Below are positions 25,151 to 34,028 of a stretch of DNA of 64,000 nucleotides, piece after piece. The stretch is taken from the NCBI GenBank assembly GCA_902543185.1, contig CACBXB010000006.1, forward strand, positions 1 through 64,000. The letters run 5' to 3'. The position numbers were made by a program, and so were the translations under genes. The notes beneath the pieces are model-generated. The model saw nothing but the letters and a program-made list of their open reading frames with translations, was not told the DNA's origin and searched no databases. Origin of the DNA: Paracoccaceae bacterium. Lineage in GTDB: Bacteria > Pseudomonadota > Alphaproteobacteria > Rhodobacterales > Rhodobacteraceae. Positions within the stretch are counted from its first letter, which is position 1. The number at the start of each line of letters is the position of its first letter.

Positions 25151-27040
25151 ATGGACTATCATTCAATTTATAAAAGCTGGCAAGCAGATCCAGAGAGTTT
25201 TTGGATGGAAGCAGCAGAAGGTATAGATTGGGACCAAAAACCAACGTTTGCTCTAAATGAGAGTAATGATCCCTTATTTGAATGGTACACAGATAGTTAT
25301 GTAAATACGTGCTTCAACGCTGTAGATAGACATGTCGAAAAGGGCCAAGGAGATCAAACTGCTATCATATACGACAGCCCTATCACAGGAAAAAAGCAGC
25401 ATATCAGTTATACGCAACTGCTTGAAAAAACTAGCCTTTTAGCAGGTTCGCTCTCAAAGAAGGGAATTACGAAGGGTGATAGAGTAATCATCTATATGCC
25501 AATGGTTCCAGAGGCTATTGTAGCGATGTTAGCATGCGCGCGGATTGGAGCAATCCATTCTGTTGTGTTTGGTGGGTTTGCTTCCCATGAACTGGCAGTA
25601 AGAATTGATGATGCTCAACCAAAAATCATATTGGCCGCATCATGCGGGATCGAGCCAGGAAGAGTTATCGAGTATAAGCCATTAATAGATGGTGCGATTG
25701 AGCTTTCAGAGCACAAGCCCGAAAGTGTTGTGATTTTGCAGAGGCCAGAAGCTGCAGCAAGTTTAATACCTGGCAGAGATTTTGACTGGAATGAGTTTCA
25801 ATTAAAGGCAGAGCCTACTGATTGTATCATGGTTGAAGGAAACCACCCTGCGTATATTTTGTATACATCAGGTACAACTGGAGCACCAAAGGGAGTTGTT
25901 AGACCTACCGCTGGGCACCTAGTAGCACTGCATTGGAGCATGAAAAATATATACAATATTGACCCAGGAGATGTTTTTTGGGCAGCCTCTGATGTTGGCT
26001 GGGTGGTTGGACACAGTTACATTTGCTACGCACCATTAATTCATGGAAATACTACTGTGTTATTTGAGGGTAAACCCGTTGGCACTCCAGACGCCGGAAC
26101 GTTCTGGAGAGTGATAAGCGAACATAAAGTGAAAGCATTTTTTACAGCGCCGACAGCCTTTCGAGCAATAAAAAGGGAAGATCCCGAAGGTAAATTTAAA
26201 TCGCAATATGATTTAAGCTGTTTGCAGGCGCTATTTCTTGCAGGAGAACGTGCCGACCCGGATACAATAAATTGGGCTAAAAACCTATTGGGCGTACCAG
26301 TGATTGATCATTGGTGGCAAACCGAAACAGGCTGGACGATTGTTGGTAATCCAATGGGTATAGAGCAGCTTCCCATAAAGGTTGGGAGCCCATCAGTGCC
26401 AATGCCAGGATACGATGTAAAAATTTTAGATAATGATGGAAATGAATTACTCCGCGGTGAATTAGGAGCAGTTGCTATAAAACTACCACTGCCACCTGGA
26501 AGTTTACCAACCCTTTGGAACGCCGAAGAACGCTTTAAAAAATCTTATCTCTCTACATTTCCAGGTTTTTACGAAACCGGTGATGCTGGTTTAATAGATA
26601 ATGATGGCTACGTCTATATAATGGCCCGAACAGATGACGTTATAAATGTTGCAGGCCATCGATTATCAACAGGAGCAATGGAAGAAGCTTTATCTAATCA
26701 CGCTGACGTAGCAGAATGCGCTGTTATAGGCGTTTCAGATCAACTTAAAGGGCAAATTCCACTTGGGTTCTTATGTTTAACTAAGGGCGTTAACCGACCT
26801 CATGAAGAAATCGTAAGTGAATGTATTAAATTGGTACGCAACCAAATTGGGCCCGTGGCTTCTTTTAAACTTGCAGCGATAGTTCCCCGTTTACCAAAGA
26901 CTCGCTCAGGCAAAATTTTGCGCGCCACTATGGTCAAAATTGCTGACGGTCAGGAATTTAAAATGCCAGCAACAATTGATGATCCTGTAATTTTAGATGA
27001 GATAAAGGCTTCGTTACAAACGTTGGGGTATGCAAAATAG
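25151..27040 (+). CDS. prpE: Propionyl-CoA synthetase
   Basis: The 629-residue acetyl-CoA-synthetase-like ligase begins with the ACAS N-terminal domain (YKSWQADPESFWMEAAEGIDW). It has the AMP-binding P-loop ILYTSGTTGAPKGVVRPTAGH (about 238-258), DHWWQTETGWTIVGNP and the catalytic Lys in PKTRSGKILRATM (about 585-597). PGSLPTLWNAEERFKKSYL and the overall length match PrpE better than Acs. It activates propionate (or acrylate/acetate) to its CoA ester. It is a single gene, convergent with nadK. Acs is the alternative. Confidence 0.9.
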   Translation: MDYHSIYKSWQADPESFWMEAAEGIDWDQKPTFALNESNDPLFEWYTDSYVNTCFNAVDRHVEKGQGDQTAIIYDSPITGKKQHISYTQLLEKTSLLAGSLSKKGITKGDRVIIYMPMVPEAIVAMLACARIGAIHSVVFGGFASHELAVRIDDAQPKIILAASCGIEPGRVIEYKPLIDGAIELSEHKPESVVILQRPEAAASLIPGRDFDWNEFQLKAEPTDCIMVEGNHPAYILYTSGTTGAPKGVVRPTAGHLVALHWSMKNIYNIDPGDVFWAASDVGWVVGHSYICYAPLIHGNTTVLFEGKPVGTPDAGTFWRVISEHKVKAFFTAPTAFRAIKREDPEGKFKSQYDLSCLQALFLAGERADPDTINWAKNLLGVPVIDHWWQTETGWTIVGNPMGIEQLPIKVGSPSVPMPGYDVKILDNDGNELLRGELGAVAIKLPLPPGSLPTLWNAEERFKKSYLSTFPGFYETGDAGLIDNDGYVYIMARTDDVINVAGHRLSTGAMEEALSNHADVAECAVIGVSDQLKGQIPLGFLCLTKGVNRPHEEIVSECIKLVRNQIGPVASFKLAAIVPRLPKTRSGKILRATMVKIADGQEFKMPATIDDPVILDEIKASLQTLGYAK

Positions 27041-27060
27041 AACTTTTATCTTTCTTTAAT

Positions 27061-27822
27061 TTAAATGAATTGTTCTGAAATTAACCTTTCTTCCAGACCG
27101 TGGCCAGGATCAAAAAGTATTCGGTGTTGTATATCATCAGCACTGCTAATATTTACTTGTGCGACGTTTTTTACGCTTCTGCTGTCAGCATCTGCCATAA
27201 TCGGCCTTTTGTCTGGCTCTAATACTATCATTTCGACCCTAGATCTTTTAGGTATCAAAGCTCCACGCCACCTATGTGGCCGAAAAGCATTTAGTGCAGT
27301 AAGAGCCAAGAGATCAGAGCCAATTGGCAAGATCGGTCCTGTTGCAGAATAGTTATAGGCAGTACTTCCAGCGGGTGTAGACAATAATACACCATCACTG
27401 ATTAACTCTGACATACGGGTCTTTCCATCAATTGAAATCGATAATTTAGCGGCCTGTGGTCCTGCACGTAATAAACTAACTTCGTTGATCGCTAGAGCAG
27501 TTTTCACACTGCCATTTGTGGTAATCGTTTCCATTCTTAATGGATTTAGCTTTTCCTCTACTGAGTTTTCCAATCGTTTAATTAAGCCTTTTTCATCGTA
27601 AGCATTCATAAGAAACCCAACCGTTCCACAGTTCATTCCATAAACCGGTGTTGATAAATCTTGGGTATTATGAAGGGTTTGCAACATGAAACCATCGCCA
27701 CCAAGCGCAACAATTACATCTGCTTCTTCCAAAACACAGTTACCATAAAGCTTAATAAGCGTATCCATAGCTTCAGTGGCAATTTTTTCTTCATTGGATG
27801 TAAAAGCAATTTTTTGAACCAT
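27061..27822 (-). CDS. nadK: NAD kinase
   Basis: About 253 residues with the GGDG motif VALGGDGFMLQTLH (about 39-52), NCGTVGFLMNAYDEKGL and the substrate loop LLSTPAGSTAYNYSATGPI (about 145-163). It phosphorylates NAD+ to NADP+. The frame is open to 27867, but MVQKIAFTSNEEKIA at 27822 matches the usual N-terminus. Neither start has a strong ribosome site. It converges with prpE and diverges from glyA. Confidence 0.93.
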   Translation of the reverse strand: MVQKIAFTSNEEKIATEAMDTLIKLYGNCVLEEADVIVALGGDGFMLQTLHNTQDLSTPVYGMNCGTVGFLMNAYDEKGLIKRLENSVEEKLNPLRMETITTNGSVKTALAINEVSLLRAGPQAAKLSISIDGKTRMSELISDGVLLSTPAGSTAYNYSATGPILPIGSDLLALTALNAFRPHRWRGALIPKRSRVEMIVLEPDKRPIMADADSRSVKNVAQVNISSADDIQHRILFDPGHGLEERLISEQFI

Positions 27823-27992
27823 GTGACTTAATCTTTTTGAAATCCATTTACAGGTGTAAACAAGCATAAGTTTGCGAAAAGTACCAGTGATGATATGCCA
27901 TTTTAATGCACTAATTAATTTTTAGGCTTTTTTACCAGCATTGTTTGATGTAATGGAAAGTCTTGCAAACCTTCGACTCAGGAGAATTTTAG

Positions 27993-29291
27993 ATGTTAGA
28001 TCAACTTAATAACAATAGTGGCTTTTTTACTGACACTTTAGCGGAGAGCGATGCTGAATTATTCGCATCTATCTCTTCGGAGCTTGGCCGTCAGAGGGAT
28101 GAGATTGAATTAATTGCATCCGAGAATATTGTTTCAGCAGCCGTTATGGAAGCGCAGGGTAGTGCTCTGACAAATAAATATGCTGAAGGTTATCCTGGAC
28201 GGAGATACTATGGTGGTTGTCAGTATGTAGATGTTGCTGAAAACCTTGCAATAGAACGCGCCTGCAAATTATTCAACTGCGACTTTGCAAATGTTCAGCC
28301 AAATTCCGGAAGTCAGGCTAATCAGGGGGTATTCACAGCATTAGTGCAACCCGGCGATACGATTTTAGGGATGTCATTAGACGCGGGAGGTCACCTGACA
28401 CACGGCGCAAAGCCAAATCAATCGGGAAAATGGTTTAATGCCGTACAGTATGGCGTTAGAAAACAAGATAATCTTATTGACTATGATCAAATTGAGGAAC
28501 TAGCAAAAGAACATAATCCAAAATTGATTATCGCTGGCGGGTCGGCAATACCCAGAACAATAGATTTTGCCAAGATCAGAAGCATCGCTGATAGTGTTGG
28601 GGCTTACGTTTTAGCGGATGTAGCACATTTTGCTGGACTGATAGCCGCTGGAGAATATCCATCGCCATTTCCACATTGCCACGTAGCGACTACAACTACG
28701 CATAAAACACTCCGAGGTCCACGGGGAGGTATGATCCTCACAAATGATGCTGACTTAGCAAAAAAATTCAATTCTGCTATTTTCCCAGGTATTCAAGGTG
28801 GCCCATTAATGCATGTAATAGCAGCTAAGGCCGTCGCCTTTGGAGAAGCATTAAAGCCAGATTTTAAGCATTACATCAAACAAGTAATTAAGAATGCTCA
28901 GGCATTGTCGGACGAACTAATTAAGGGCGGTTTAGATACCGTGACGCACGGTACTGACACACATGTTTTGTTAGTCGACCTAAGACCAAAGGGTGTAAAA
29001 GGGAATGCAACCGAAAAGGCTCTGGAACGTGCCCACATCACTTGCAATAAAAACGGTGTGCCTTTTGACCCCGAAAAGCCGGCTGTCACATCTGGTATTA
29101 GATTGGGATCGCCAGCAGGAACAACCCGTGGCTTTGGCGAAGATGACTTCCGCCAAATCGGCCGATGGATTATTGAAGTTGTTGACGGTCTGGCCTTGAA
29201 TGGAGAAGAAGGAAACCATGCAGTTGAGAAAAAGGTTAAGTCCGAAGTTGCGATACTTTGCGCTAAATACCCCCTTTACCCTAATCTCTAG
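27993..29291 (+). CDS. glyA: Serine hydroxymethyltransferase
   Basis: The 432-residue PLP enzyme has [20 protein letters not shown] (about 37-56), the PLP lysine in [17 protein letters not shown] (about 236-252) and a C-terminal [18 protein letters not shown]. It interconverts serine and glycine with tetrahydrofolate, feeding one-carbon metabolism. AGGAG lies 11 nt before the ATG. No glycine or SAM riboswitch structure is apparent in the 125-170 nt upstream. A strong hairpin terminator follows the stop codon. Confidence 0.98.
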   Translation: MLDQLNNNSGFFTDTLAESDAELFASISSELGRQRDEIELIASENIVSAAVMEAQGSALTNKYAEGYPGRRYYGGCQYVDVAENLAIERACKLFNCDFANVQPNSGSQANQGVFTALVQPGDTILGMSLDAGGHLTHGAKPNQSGKWFNAVQYGVRKQDNLIDYDQIEELAKEHNPKLIIAGGSAIPRTIDFAKIRSIADSVGAYVLADVAHFAGLIAAGEYPSPFPHCHVATTTTHKTLRGPRGGMILTNDADLAKKFNSAIFPGIQGGPLMHVIAAKAVAFGEALKPDFKHYIKQVIKNAQALSDELIKGGLDTVTHGTDTHVLLVDLRPKGVKGNATEKALERAHITCNKNGVPFDPEKPAVTSGIRLGSPAGTTRGFGEDDFRQIGRWIIEVVDGLALNGEEGNHAVEKKVKSEVAILCAKYPLYPNL

Positions 29292-29300
29292 AATTATTGT

Positions 29301-29327
29301 AAAAGGGGAACCTCACAGTCCCCTTTT
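29301..29327. terminator. bidirectional terminator between glyA and pyrD
   Basis: AAAAGGGGA (29301-29309) and TCCCCTTTT (29319-29327) form a perfect 9-bp stem with a 9-nt loop. It ends in T4 on both strands and lies between convergent glyA and pyrD. The A/T tracts flank a GC core, so it can serve both genes. Confidence 0.82.
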
Positions 29328-29333
29328 CACAAC

Positions 29334-30392
29334 CTATAAAAAGTTGCGTCGCTCCTTACCAACGATGTCAGTTAATTGATTAATTCGTTCTCTCGATAAT
29401 ATCGCGCTTAACCCCTTATTAATTTCAGAAATCAAACTAAGGCCATGATACACAAGACCCGTGTAGAGCTGAACAGCTGACGCACCGGCGAGTATTTTTT
29501 GATATGCATCGGTTGCAGTTGAAACACCTCCCACTCCAATTAGTGGTATCTTATTATCTAAACGTTCTGATAAATGTGCCAGTACCCAAGTAGATTTTGA
29601 AAATAATGGTTTACCTGACAGGCCACCTTTTTCATTTTTAATTGTACTTTTAACACCTTTCCGATCTAACGTGGTGTTAGTTGCCACAATTGCATCAATA
29701 TCCATTTTAAGAGCGGTTTCCACGATATCATCAATTTGGTTTAAAGAAAGATCTGGAGCAATCTTTAAAAAAATAGGGACTTTAACTTTTAGATTATCAC
29801 GACACTCCATGACTTGATCTAACAAAATTTTCAAAGAATTTTTTTCTTGAAGGAACCGTAAATTTTCAGTGTTCGGGCTACTTACATTAACAGTTGCAAA
29901 GTCAACAAAAGGTCCACAACACATCAAAACTTTCATGTAATCTTTTATTCTATTCTCACTATTCTTGTTTGCGCCCAAGTTGATGCCAACGATACCTTTT
30001 GCTGATCGTCTCGCTAATCGTGCTGATGCCATTTCCATGCCTAAATTATTAAAACCAAATCTATTAATAACTGCTTGATCTTCTGGTAAACGGAACAATC
30101 TAGGCTTAGGGTTTCCTGGTTGCGGTTTGGGAGTTATTGCACCTACTTCAATGAAACCGAAACCACAATTGAGCAAAGAGTCCACTGCCTCTGCATTTTT
30201 ATCAAAACCAGCCGCTAAACCAATCGGGTTGTCAAATTTTAAACCACATACTGATGTTTTTAAGTTTTCAAAAACTAAGGTCTCAGGTTTAGGAACCAAC
30301 TTTAAATTTAGCGCTTTAATAGCAATGTTATGAGCAAATTCAGGGTTTGAAAGTCTTAATAATTTTAACCCAGCATTTTCAAAAAAACTCAT
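29334..30392 (-). CDS. pyrD: Dihydroorotate dehydrogenase (quinone), class 2
   Basis: The 352-residue enzyme has an N-terminal membrane-associating helix (LKLLRLSNPEFAHNIAIKAL), as in class 2 enzymes. The FMN-binding barrel contains NPIGLAAGFDKNAEAVDSLL (about 56-75), GINLGANKNS, FATVNVSSPNTENLR with the catalytic Ser, and GVGGVSTATDAYQKILAGAS (about 291-310). It oxidises dihydroorotate to orotate, passing electrons to quinone. It overlaps the DUF952 gene by 4 nt. A terminator lies just downstream. Confidence 0.96.
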   Translation of the reverse strand: MSFFENAGLKLLRLSNPEFAHNIAIKALNLKLVPKPETLVFENLKTSVCGLKFDNPIGLAAGFDKNAEAVDSLLNCGFGFIEVGAITPKPQPGNPKPRLFRLPEDQAVINRFGFNNLGMEMASARLARRSAKGIVGINLGANKNSENRIKDYMKVLMCCGPFVDFATVNVSSPNTENLRFLQEKNSLKILLDQVMECRDNLKVKVPIFLKIAPDLSLNQIDDIVETALKMDIDAIVATNTTLDRKGVKSTIKNEKGGLSGKPLFSKSTWVLAHLSERLDNKIPLIGVGGVSTATDAYQKILAGASAVQLYTGLVYHGLSLISEINKGLSAILSRERINQLTDIVGKERRNFL

Positions 30393-30727
30393 TGAAAGGT
30401 ATCCGGGAATTTATGGATACCTTTTATTTTGGGTATCTCGATTTGACATATAATATCTTCCAAAAGTAAATGGCGATAAAGATGAGGAAATAAATCTCCT
30501 CCTCTTGATATTTCCCACTTTAAATCCGGTTTCAAGTTATCTGCATCGCATGAAACAAGAACCAGATCTTTTTCGCCTTTAAAATGCTTTGCGGCTGTTT
30601 CTTTTACTTGACTAGCTTTAGAAAAATGAATGAAACCATCTGAAACATCAATAGGTGCACCATCGGTTCTACCTGATGCTTTAAATTTTAGCCATTCGTC
30701 TTTTCTGAAAAGCTTAAAAATTAACAT
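30389..30727 (-). CDS. DUF952 family protein
   Basis: The 112-residue protein begins MLIFKLFRKDEWLKFKASG and contains DVSDGFIHFSKASQVKETA and RGGDLFPHLYRHLLLEDI, the DUF952 pattern. The family has an ADP-ribosyltransferase-like fold, but its function is unknown. The frame opens three codons earlier at a TTG; I use the ATG at 30727 because family members begin at that residue. In alphaproteobacteria it is commonly found next to pyrD, as here with a 4-nt overlap. Confidence 0.85.
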   Translation of the reverse strand: MLIFKLFRKDEWLKFKASGRTDGAPIDVSDGFIHFSKASQVKETAAKHFKGEKDLVLVSCDADNLKPDLKWEISRGGDLFPHLYRHLLLEDIICQIEIPKIKGIHKFPDTFQ

Positions 30728-30805
30728 GCTTGCCAAATGACGAACTTTAATAAAAAGGTCAAGTTTTGTTCCAAAAATAAAATTAAATAGGAATTAGAAT
30801 AATTC

Positions 30806-32110
30806 CTAGATTGATTTTTCTAAGCTCGGGTAACGCAATAAGAGGGTCACTCCACGAACAATAAATGAAATAAGTAAAGCCGACCAAAGCCCAATATTTT
30901 CAAAATGTGGTACTAACAAAATCAAAGCTAACAAGTAAAATATCAAACTAATAAACATCATATTGCGCATATCTTTAGTTTTCATGGCCCCCACAAAAAT
31001 TCCATCTAACATATATGGAAACACTCCTAATATTGGGACTAAGACAATAAAAATAATATAGCCCTTAGCTTCCAATCGGACATCTTCAGCAGTAGTCATT
31101 ACGTCAATTAAAGATGAGCCAATAAAAAAGAAGGTGATTGCCATTATTAAGCATAATAAAAATGCAAGTTTTGATGTAACTGTAACACTTTTTCGCAAAA
31201 TAGTTCGGTCTTTTCTACCAAATGCCTGGCCAACCAATGTTTCAGCAGCAAAAGCAAAGCCATCAAGGCCATGGGCTGCAATATGAAGAAACTGTAGCAA
31301 TATTTGGTTAGCTGCTAATTTTACATCTCCAAATTGCCCTCCATAAAGAAGAAAAGAAACAAAAATTGCCTGCAAGATTATTGATCGAAGAAGTATATCA
31401 AGATTAATTGAAAGCATATTTTTTAATCGTTCAGTCAAAAATATTGCTTGGAGGCTTGGCCACGAATTATCTTTGAAACGATCATAACAAAGGAAAAGTC
31501 CGAATATTAAAGCTGAGACTTCTGCAATCGCTGTTGCAACTGCCACTCCTTCAATTCCCCAATCGAGTCCCAAAACAAACCAAATGTCTAATAAAACATT
31601 TACTCCATTCAAAAAGAGCTGGAGTAAAAGAACACTTTTAGTTCTCTCAAGTGCTATTAACCAACCGACTATTCCATATAAACTAATTGCAGCTGGCGCA
31701 CTCCAGACCCTTATAGAGATATATTTTTCAGCTAATTCTTCTACTTCAATAGAAGCGGGAGATAACCAAAAACCTAAATCTATTAATGGACTTCTAAGCA
31801 GAAAAATTAAAAGTCCCGCAGAAAACCCCAAAAATAACGCTCTTATTAAATATGACCGGACTTCACTTTCATCTTCAGATCCAACTGCTTGCGCCACTAG
31901 ACCTGTCGTACCCATTCTTAAAAAACCAAATAGCCAGTAAAAGGTCGTTATAATTATTGCCCCAACACCAACCGCTGCTACTGGGGCTGCTTTTCCCAGC
32001 TGACCAACTACAGCAGTGTCAACTGCCCCTAATATTGGGACCGTAATATTTGATAGGACGATTGGTATTGCAATCGCCAAAACCCTACGATTATTAATAA
32101 CCTGCGCCAT
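30806..32110 (-). CDS. MATE family efflux transporter
   Basis: The 434-residue membrane protein has 12 predicted helices in two MATE repeats. The first begins IAIPIVLSNITVPILGAVDTAVVGQL (helix 1) with the typical RMGTTGLVAQAVG segment. The second repeat has FAFAAETLVGQAFGRKD (about 285-301), resembling the DinF branch. Such proteins exchange Na+ or H+ for drugs or metabolites; the substrate is unknown. It is 11 nt downstream of the two thioesterase genes on the same strand and may be co-transcribed with them. Confidence 0.92.
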   Translation of the reverse strand: MAQVINNRRVLAIAIPIVLSNITVPILGAVDTAVVGQLGKAAPVAAVGVGAIIITTFYWLFGFLRMGTTGLVAQAVGSEDESEVRSYLIRALFLGFSAGLLIFLLRSPLIDLGFWLSPASIEVEELAEKYISIRVWSAPAAISLYGIVGWLIALERTKSVLLLQLFLNGVNVLLDIWFVLGLDWGIEGVAVATAIAEVSALIFGLFLCYDRFKDNSWPSLQAIFLTERLKNMLSINLDILLRSIILQAIFVSFLLYGGQFGDVKLAANQILLQFLHIAAHGLDGFAFAAETLVGQAFGRKDRTILRKSVTVTSKLAFLLCLIMAITFFFIGSSLIDVMTTAEDVRLEAKGYIIFIVLVPILGVFPYMLDGIFVGAMKTKDMRNMMFISLIFYLLALILLVPHFENIGLWSALLISFIVRGVTLLLRYPSLEKSI

Positions 32111-32121
32111 TTGGAATTATT

Positions 32122-32628
32122 TTAGTTTGGTTGGGGCATCAAAAAATGCCCTGTTCCTTGAGCGAACAATCTGTCTCGATTATCCTGCCAAGCCTCAACA
32201 TGTACGGACGCATAACGCCTTCCCACTCTATTAACTTTAGCACGTGCATAAGAGTCTCTAGGGAGGCCACTTCTCAAATAATCAACAGAAAAATCTATAG
32301 TCTTTGGAAGAGATATTATTTCTAAATCTATCAAATAATCAGCTTTTTGTTTAGGGTTTTCAATTTGCCGCCAGATTTGCATCCAGCTTAGTTCAATAAT
32401 CGCACTTATTTCCAAAAAAGCTGCGATAGAACCCCCATGTAATGCTGGAAGATTAGGATTGCCAATTAAGTCTTTCTTGAAAGGTAAAATAGCTGTAATC
32501 TCGTCTCCTCTTCTATCAAATTCAACACCAAGAAAAGATATGTAAGGTATACTTTTAATTAACTTAGACAGTGCTTTATTTCTTCTCTTTTTGATTACAG
32601 CTACAGGCTCTGGAGATGTAATTGCCAT
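32122..32628 (-). CDS. PaaI-type hotdog thioesterase
   Basis: The 168-residue single-hotdog protein contains LPALHGGSIAAFLEISAIIE (about 81-100), the PaaI-like HGG motif, with FSVDYLRSGLPRDSYARAKV later. It probably hydrolyses an acyl-CoA or aryl-CoA ester. It is 3 nt downstream of a second PaaI-type gene, and the two may form a heteromeric or paired function. Substrate unknown. Confidence 0.82.
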   Translation of the reverse strand: MAITSPEPVAVIKKRRNKALSKLIKSIPYISFLGVEFDRRGDEITAILPFKKDLIGNPNLPALHGGSIAAFLEISAIIELSWMQIWRQIENPKQKADYLIDLEIISLPKTIDFSVDYLRSGLPRDSYARAKVNRVGRRYASVHVEAWQDNRDRLFAQGTGHFLMPQPN

Positions 32629-32631
32629 GGT

Positions 32632-33051
32632 TTAACCGCCTGTCACAAATGCACCCGCTGCCATAGCGACGGGTTTTTCTTCGTTTTCATCCAAAGCAAC
32701 GGCCCTCACAAATGCAACATTTTTTGTCAAATTATAGCAAGTAGCTACCGCTTTTATTTTCTGTTTTGGTGTTGCGGGCCGCATGTAATCAATTCTCAAA
32801 TCTATAGTTGCAGTTGGACCTTTTTGATCTGGGTGTGACATTGCCGCTGCACCACAACATGTGTCCAAAAGAGAGAAAACAGCACCTCCATGAATTACTT
32901 CCGTCTTTGGATCACCTATTAATTTTTTATCGTAAGGCATACTCATCCCAACTTCACCATCCCCGATAAAGTCTATCTTCATTCCCAAACTTATAGAATG
33001 TGGAAGAACAGCAAAGAAATCCTCGACTGCTTTTTTTTTCTTGTTTAGCAT
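32632..33051 (-). CDS. PaaI-type hotdog thioesterase
   Basis: The 139-residue hotdog protein carries EVIHGGAVFSLLDTCCGAAA (about 52-71), the PaaI signature with catalytic-site residues, then ATIDLRIDYMRPATPKQKI. It likely removes CoA from acyl or aryl thioesters. It diverges from the MerR/beta-oxidation operon across 109 nt, so it may share regulation with those acyl-CoA genes. The adjacent paralogue is only distantly similar. Confidence 0.86.
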   Translation of the reverse strand: MLNKKKKAVEDFFAVLPHSISLGMKIDFIGDGEVGMSMPYDKKLIGDPKTEVIHGGAVFSLLDTCCGAAAMSHPDQKGPTATIDLRIDYMRPATPKQKIKAVATCYNLTKNVAFVRAVALDENEEKPVAMAAGAFVTGG

Positions 33052-33160
33052 TTTATTTTCAAAATTTATTTAACTAACGCATCTTATAAGTAATTTAAGC
33101 AAACTGACCAGTTGCTTTAGTATAAGATATAACTATTTTAGAGCTAAAGGAACGGGATAT

Positions 33161-33538
33161 ATGGCTGATATTCGACTTACATTTAAAGAAATGTGTGCGA
33201 AGTTCGAGGTTACTCCAAGAACGCTTAGATACTATGAGTATATCGAGCTTTTATCCCCTGAACGCCAAGGACGCTCACGTTTTTATGGAGCGCGTGAATG
33301 TGCGCGAATGACATTGATATTACGTGGACGAAAATTTGGATTTCAACTCGAAGAGTTGCGACAGTGGCTATTAATTTACGACCAGGAGGGAACAGAGGCC
33401 CAAATGGAAGTATTCTTGGGGATGGCAGATCGTAAGTTAACAGAGCTAAAAGAACAACAAATACAGTTAGCTGAAACACTAGATGAACTAGAAAAATTGC
33501 GACAAACAACTCACCAAATACTGAATAAAAACAAATGA
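33161..33538 (+). CDS. MerR family regulator (first of tandem pair)
   Basis: The 125-residue protein has the MerR winged helix-turn-helix (TFKEMCAKFEVTPRTLRYYE, about 7-26; GRKFGFQLEELRQWLLIYDQ) and a C-terminal dimerisation coiled coil (about 85-120). There are no conserved metal-binding cysteines, which suggests a small-molecule or acyl-CoA effector, as in LiuR-like regulators. It heads the acyl-CoA operon and is clearly paralogous to the next gene. Its stop codon is inside an inverted repeat. Target assignment is inferred from location. Confidence 0.88.
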   Translation: MADIRLTFKEMCAKFEVTPRTLRYYEYIELLSPERQGRSRFYGARECARMTLILRGRKFGFQLEELRQWLLIYDQEGTEAQMEVFLGMADRKLTELKEQQIQLAETLDELEKLRQTTHQILNKNK

Positions 33539-33558
33539 CGTAAAGTTCCTTTACGTCA
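33536..33558. promoter_or_regulatory. candidate MerR operator inverted repeat
   Basis: TGACGTAAAG (33536-33545) and CTTTACGTCA (33549-33558) are perfect 10-bp arms around TTC. The left arm begins at the stop codon of the first MerR gene, and the site lies about 60 nt before the second MerR gene. Arm length and short centre fit MerR-family operators. No T-run follows, so a terminator is less likely. Confidence 0.55.
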
Positions 33559-33620
33559 ACGTTAACTTTTATAAATCAAATTGGTAAAACGTTTCTTAAC
33601 CTGTAATCAGGAGGTAAGTT

Positions 33621-34016
33621 TTGACCCAAGAATTTTGGACTATTCGAGAAATGTGTGATCAATTTGATGTCACATCGAGGACTTTGCGCTTCTATGAATC
33701 AAAAGAACTTCTTTTCCCGAAGCGCGAAGGCCAAAAGAGATTATTTACAAAAAGATGCAGAGGACGATTAAAGCTCATTCTAAGAGGTAAACGATTTGGG
33801 TTTTCACTCGAAGACATACGTCAATTATTAGAAATGTACGATATGGGTGATCAGCAACAAACACAGCTTTTACGCACATACGAATTAGCTACAGATAAAC
33901 TTACGGACCTGAAAAATCAGCGTGATGAAATAGAGGAAACCATCAAAGAACTACAGCAACAAATACAATGGGGTAAAGAGCTTATAAGTTCGATGGGTTT
34001 GGTAGAAAGAACATAA
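33621..34016 (+). CDS. MerR family regulator (second of tandem pair)
   Basis: The 131-residue MerR protein has helix-turn-helix TIREMCDQFDVTSRTLRFYE (about 5-24), RGKRFGFSLEDIRQLLEMYD and a long C-terminal coiled coil (ATDKLTDLKNQRDEIEETIK). Spacing and residues closely parallel the upstream MerR, so the pair probably arose by duplication. The start is TTG at 33621 preceded by AGGAGG. It lies 12 nt before the first acyl-CoA dehydrogenase gene and probably regulates the operon. No effector can be assigned. Confidence 0.88.
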   Translation: MTQEFWTIREMCDQFDVTSRTLRFYESKELLFPKREGQKRLFTKRCRGRLKLILRGKRFGFSLEDIRQLLEMYDMGDQQQTQLLRTYELATDKLTDLKNQRDEIEETIKELQQQIQWGKELISSMGLVERT

Positions 34017-34028
34017 TAGGGTGAAGTA

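Noticed and set aside
27868-27992. possible glycine or SAM riboswitch before glyA
   Set aside because: The leader is short and AT-rich, and I cannot find the conserved core or paired stems.
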